Origin: Myxocyprinus asiaticus
Taxonomy: Eukaryota; Chordata; Actinopteri; Cypriniformes; Catostomidae
Assembly: GCF_019703515.2 (NCBI RefSeq)
Contig: NC_059363.1
Location: 1,666,001 to 1,730,000, forward strand
Reading direction: 5' to 3'
DNA length: 64,000 nucleotides
Part shown: positions 52,201 to 58,200 of the stretch, piece by piece
How the letters are laid out: each line of letters opens with the position of its first letter
How positions within the stretch are numbered: the first letter of the stretch is position 1
Notes under the pieces: generated by a model
Seen by the model: only the letters and a program-made list of their open reading frames with translations
What the model was told of the DNA's origin: nothing
The model's database searches: none
Translations under genes and position numbers: made by a program

Positions 52201-55200
52201 CCCCCCAAAAAAAAATGCATTGTACATATCAGGGATTAAATAAGAACAGTTAGTCAACACTAATGATGTGTAATTATTCATGTTTTGTCTCAAAAACATG
52301 TGTTGGACTGTATTGAAATTCCTCTTCTTGTCGTTCCAATTCTTAAATCCTGATTTTCGCGCAACCTTGGTGTAAGAATTAATCATGATTAACTCTTCAG
52401 AAAGAAAACCTACCTAACCCTAACAGCTCAACTAACCGGGTATTTGTCCAGCAGATCAACGAGTAGAGCATCTCCAAATATCGTCCTGCAGTAGTTTGCC
52501 ATCTTCTCTTGCTGCTTCACACTGAATAAAACATGAACAAATGAACAATTAATAGAATATCTGAAACAATGCAGTATGAGGATCAATATAAAGACGGTTT
52601 ATTCTGTGAATGATATGAAAGTGTCTTACGAATCCACATGGTTTTCAAATGAAAGGACGACTGGATACTTGGACGTTTTGAATGCACTCTCAGCGATGGC
52701 TTCGATCACATCCTGTTACGGAAAATGAACATCCAAGAGGACTTATTGCTCAGATATTGCTCTTAAAGGAAAATCTAGGGGCGCCATGCCTCCCCCAGCC
52801 CCCCCTTAGACCCGGCCATGTTTTAAAGGTTTGGTTTTGTAAATCAGTCACTAATATGATGATGTAGTTGAAGTTGAAGTTAGTTGACTAATATTTTTAC
52901 TCTGACTGTTTCATAACCTGTTTCTGACAAACCGACAAATTTAGCATCTACTTATTGTTATTGGTACGCTCGCCTCCATTCACACATCCCATAATCACAG
53001 GAGCAGACCTTGAACAGGATCTCAGTTGTCATGGTGAAGCCGTGGGTGATGATTGGCTCTTCATCGGGAGGTTTGCCCTTCCAACAGTCGAGCTCCAGAC
53101 AGCGACACCCGGCGAGCAGACACTGACGGTACATTTCCGGAGACGAGACGCCCGTTAACTGACCCGCTGCACAAAGACACAATAACTGAACGTCAATTCT
53201 GGAAGTCTTTCCAGTTATGCATTTCCTCCTGTGTTAGTCCTTTCAATTTTTACCTTCACCAGTCGAAACTTTTCGAACCAAAATATTATTTTAATTGGTT
53301 TTAATCAGTTTTTAGCTTAACTTTGACTTAATATCTCATAATTGTGAATTTATATCTCGCAATTGCGATTTAATTTCTCATAATTGCGAATAGCGACATT
53401 ATACAGTATATTGCAATATTGAGTTTGTCACGCAATTGTGTCTATATTTGGCAATCGCGAGTATATACTGTATATATTTTTTCTTATTTTTTATTTTTTT
53501 AGCCCCTTTTCTCCCAATTTGAAAACCCAATTCCCACTACTTAGTAGGTCCTTGTGGTGGCACGGTTACTCACCTCAATCCGGGTGGTGGAGGACAAGTC
53601 TCGGTTGCCTCCGCTTCTGAGACCGTCAATCCGCGCATCTATCATGTGGCTCGTTGTGCATGACACCGCGGAGACTCACAGCATGTGGAGGCTCATGCTA
53701 CTCTCCACGATCCACACACAACTTACCACGCACCCCATTGAGAGCGAGAACCACTAATCACGACCACGAGGAGGTTACTCCATGTGACTCTACCCTCCCT
53801 AGCAACCGGGCCAATTTGGTTGCTTAGGAGACCTGGCTGGAGTCACTCAGCACACCCTGGATTCGAACTTGCAACTCCAGGGGTGGTAGTCAGCGTCAAT
53901 ACTCGCTGAGTTACCCAGGCCCCCGTATATACTGTATATTAATTTAAAGTTCCAGAACATATTTCTGTAAGTCTGCTGTGTCTTGGTATAGAAATACCAC
54001 CTTAAATGACAAAACAAGAATATACATTTTTCCATTTGTATCCATTGTGTAACAAGTTACATTTTAGATTCTTGTAATCCGATTACAGTTACTAGTGTAA
54101 CTCTCAATTAAGTTAATTACTTTTAAGTAGGCCTACATTACTTGGGTTTACATATACTGTAATTCTAAATTTATATTATGTATGTAGAATACATTTAAAA
54201 CATACATCTGTTTGCATTTCTGAGACAGCCGAAGGAAAACAAAAACTTTTCTGTGACGTGTTTTTAGAATGTAACTTAAAAGTAATTAGTAATCAAATAG
54301 TAAATGTAATGTAAATACGAGATATCCACTTTAATCTCTTAATTTCTCGGAACTGTGACTTTATTGAGACTGAGTGTCTCGCTATTGCAACTGTCGTAAT
54401 TCCGAGATATAAATTTGCAATTGCAACCTTTTTCTTGTAATTACGAGACATAAACTTTAATTGCAACAGCCGAATGGAGCGCAAGAGCGTCCGATTTTTT
54501 ATTCATTGAGCGGAAAAACGAAAAACATTTCAAGTAATTACACATTACTTAAGTAGTAATGTGATTAGGTTTTGATGAAGTAATAAGTCATGGTAATCTG
54601 ATTACAATTTTGGAAAAGTAATTCGAAATTTGTTGTGAATTACTTTTTTTTTTTTAAACTTAGCCAACACTGAGCAGCAATGACCTATGTCGTTGTTTAA
54701 GGGAAATGGCTAACTACTGTATATTTGTATATGTTTTAATTTGTATTATTGTGTTTTGTAATCTGCTTGGCATTTTAACTCATCACATGGTGCTACTAAA
54801 AATTTGTTGATACTTGCTCAAAAAGTGTCCAAATGTCATGATGGTAAAACTGATGAAAAAACGTCTAAGGGTCAACATATAAATGTTCCTCATGAAATAA
54901 GTGGTGCGTTACCTGTGAGATAGGTGTTGTGGGAGGACTTGACGAAGTAATGTGTTAAAGGTTGAGTCATGTCGTGACTCTGAGCCAGTTTGTCCAAGTT
55001 CACGACAGTTGTTTCTGGTCCCATTAGATAGAACAGCAAACCATCTGGAGATATCTGACCTGCAGTTGCAGAACACAAAACAACGTCTATTTAATCTTTG
55101 TATGGCTCCTTTACAATTTAAGTGTCATAAAAGCCCTCATTTTCACTAGTAATTATGTTTACTTGACAAAGTCTGTCCCTCCATTTTCAACCTACTAAAA

Positions 55201-58200
55201 CATGATAGCACTGGCAAAAACATGCTTGCAACATCTAGCTACAGGCTAAAACATACCAGCAATGCCTATTAAAATGCTAGCAGTGCCTAGCTACATGCTG
55301 AAACATGCTAGCAATGTCTAACAACATTCTAGCAATTCCAAACACATGCTAAGACATGCTAACAATGCCTAACAAGCTAAAAAAAAAATCCTTGCAACAT
55401 GCCAAAACATGCTTGAAATGCCTAGCTACATGCTAAAATATGCTATCAATGCCTAGAAACATGCTAGCAATGCCTACCAACACATTTGAACATGCTAGCA
55501 ATGCCTAGCAACAGGCTAACAGCACCTAGCAAAATGCTAAAACATACTAGCAAAGCCTAGGGATGGGCGATACCACTTATTTTCTTTTTGATCTGATACC
55601 AAAAATTTCAAGTCCAATATTGTTGATACCGATACCAATACCGATACTTCTATTAAATGTTGTTGTTTTTTTTTCTTGGGATTCAGTGGGTCATTTAAAA
55701 TATTATTTTTAGTCATAATTCAAGTCATTATTATTATTATCATTATTTTTATTTTTTTACATTTGTAAGCCTTAACAACAGAAAATTATTAGACTTCTGT
55801 TTTGTTTACCCTTACAAAAATTAACCATGGTTTCACTATATTAACTATCGTTTAATTATAGTATTTAGTTAAACCATAGTTACCACACAATTAACCATGG
55901 TTACTACTACATTATTACTTTAGTAATACCATGGTTAACTATTGTATTTAATTATTTATTAACAACAATTACACACAATTATAAGAAATGTCACCTTTAG
56001 TGACCTATGTTGTTATTTTAGTGTGAATTTACTCCAGAAGCTGTTTCTCTGATTTTTTATCATTACTTCTACAAGGCACTGATCCCTCTTGTTTGAACAA
56101 GTGTTGTGGCTTTCAGCATGCATGTTAAGATGAGCAGAGGAAGAAATAGTTCCCATCCTCCACAAGTATTTGCTAATATAGCCTAATCCTTTTTATTTCA
56201 AATGTAAGCTTATGATTATTGTTCATGTTCATGGTAACCAAATAATAATATCCTTAGTTAAAAAATAAATAAATAAATAATAATAATAATGTTAGAATCG
56301 ATATTTTTGTGTGAGGATCGATATTTTTGATTCAACACCAGTACCGGAAGTATCGATTCTTTAGGATCGATCCGCCCATCCCTAGCAAAGCCTAGCAACA
56401 TGCTAGCAATTTTAAGCTACTAGATAATAACACCTAGCTACATAAATAAAATATGCTATAAATGCCTAGCTACACGTTAAAACATGCTAGTTATGCATAG
56501 TAACATGCTGGCAACACCTAGCCACGTGCTAAAACATGCTAGTTATGCATAATAACATGCTGGCAACACCTAGCAACGTGCTAAAACATGCTAGTTATGC
56601 ATGGTAACATGCTGGCAACACCTAGCCACGTGCTAAAACATGCTAGTTATGCATAGTAACATGCTGGCAACGCCTAGCTACGTGCTAAAACATGCCAGTT
56701 ATGCATAGTAACATGCTAGCAAACCTAGCCACATGCTAAAACATGCTAGTGATGCATAGTAACATGCTGGCGACACCTAGCGACACGCTAAAACATGCTA
56801 GTTATGCATAGTAACATGCTAGCAACACACTAAAACATGCTAGTTATGCGTAATAACATGCTAGCAACACCTAGCGACATGCTAAAACATGCTAGTTATG
56901 CATAGTAACATGCTAGCAACACCTAGCGACACTCTAAAACATGCTAGTTATGCATAGTAACATGCTAGCAACACACTAAAACATGCAAGTTATGCGTAAT
57001 AACATGCTAGCAACACCTAGCGACATGCTAAAACATGCTAGTTATGCATAGAAACATGCAAGCAACACCTAGCGACATGCTTAAACATGCTAGTTATGCA
57101 TAGTAACATGCTAGCAACACCTAGCGACATGTTAAAACATGCTAGCAATCTGTCAATCAGTAACACTCTTTCATGCTGTGTAATCTTTCAATCTTTCAAA
57201 CTCTTTCAGTCTGTCTGACTGACTGACTAACGGACCCGGAAAACCTTCAAACTTTTTAAAGTATTTTAAAATTACAGACCAGGCTTTGTCAAGCCAACAT
57301 CAAAGTCTGTCTTGATGAACTTTACCTGTCTAGTTCAAAATGGTATTTGTTATTTATTTAGTTCATTTTTATCCATAGTGACTTGCAGTAGGTTACACTT
57401 ATTCCAGGTTGAGTGCATTTGGAGGTTAAGTTTATATAAAAAAAAATGTTATTAATTCATATATCATAATAATATTTCTCACCGCGACTGGCATTGGAGG
57501 AACTTGGCTCATATTTCTCAATGAGATTCTTCATCTGCTCAGGTCTCACAAGTGGAAACAGCTCCTCATTCAGCCGAGAGTCACGCTGTTTCTCGTTTAA
57601 GAACTTCGCCATCGTCTCCTTCGTCATGAAACCTTTTCCCTTGGTGCTATGGATATCATCATGAAATATTAATTAATGCAAATTAATAATAAACTTATGG
57701 GTATGGTCACAATATTTCCAATAGGTGTTACACAAACAGATGGACTGTGTCGACTCACAATGAAGTGAAGATTTCACTGATTTCTGGTCGGGGACACAAA
57801 TGCAGCAGAAATGTTTTGAATGCAGCTTCAGTGAATACATCTTGCTTAATGGTGTCAAACTGAACACAAAGCATGTCATGAGTTACATTTAGCACACAAA
57901 CACGTGTTGGTATTCCAATTATGATGAATTTCCATTCATTTCTATTGTTTTTATACTGAGCTCATGATACAGATAGTACTCATCCCGAATGGCCTTTTCA
58001 CCACAGCGGTTGTCACCGCAATTATGCATTAGCAGCTCTAAACCGCTAAGTGGCGCTATAAGGATAGAATTTCAATAGGTGAAAATTGATCGCCTCAGTG
58101 CTCTTTCTTATGGTGCCTCGATCTCGCCTCAGAATAAAAATATAAAAAGGTATTCTGACTTCATATCGCACAACTGTGACTTAATTTCTGGCAATTGTGA

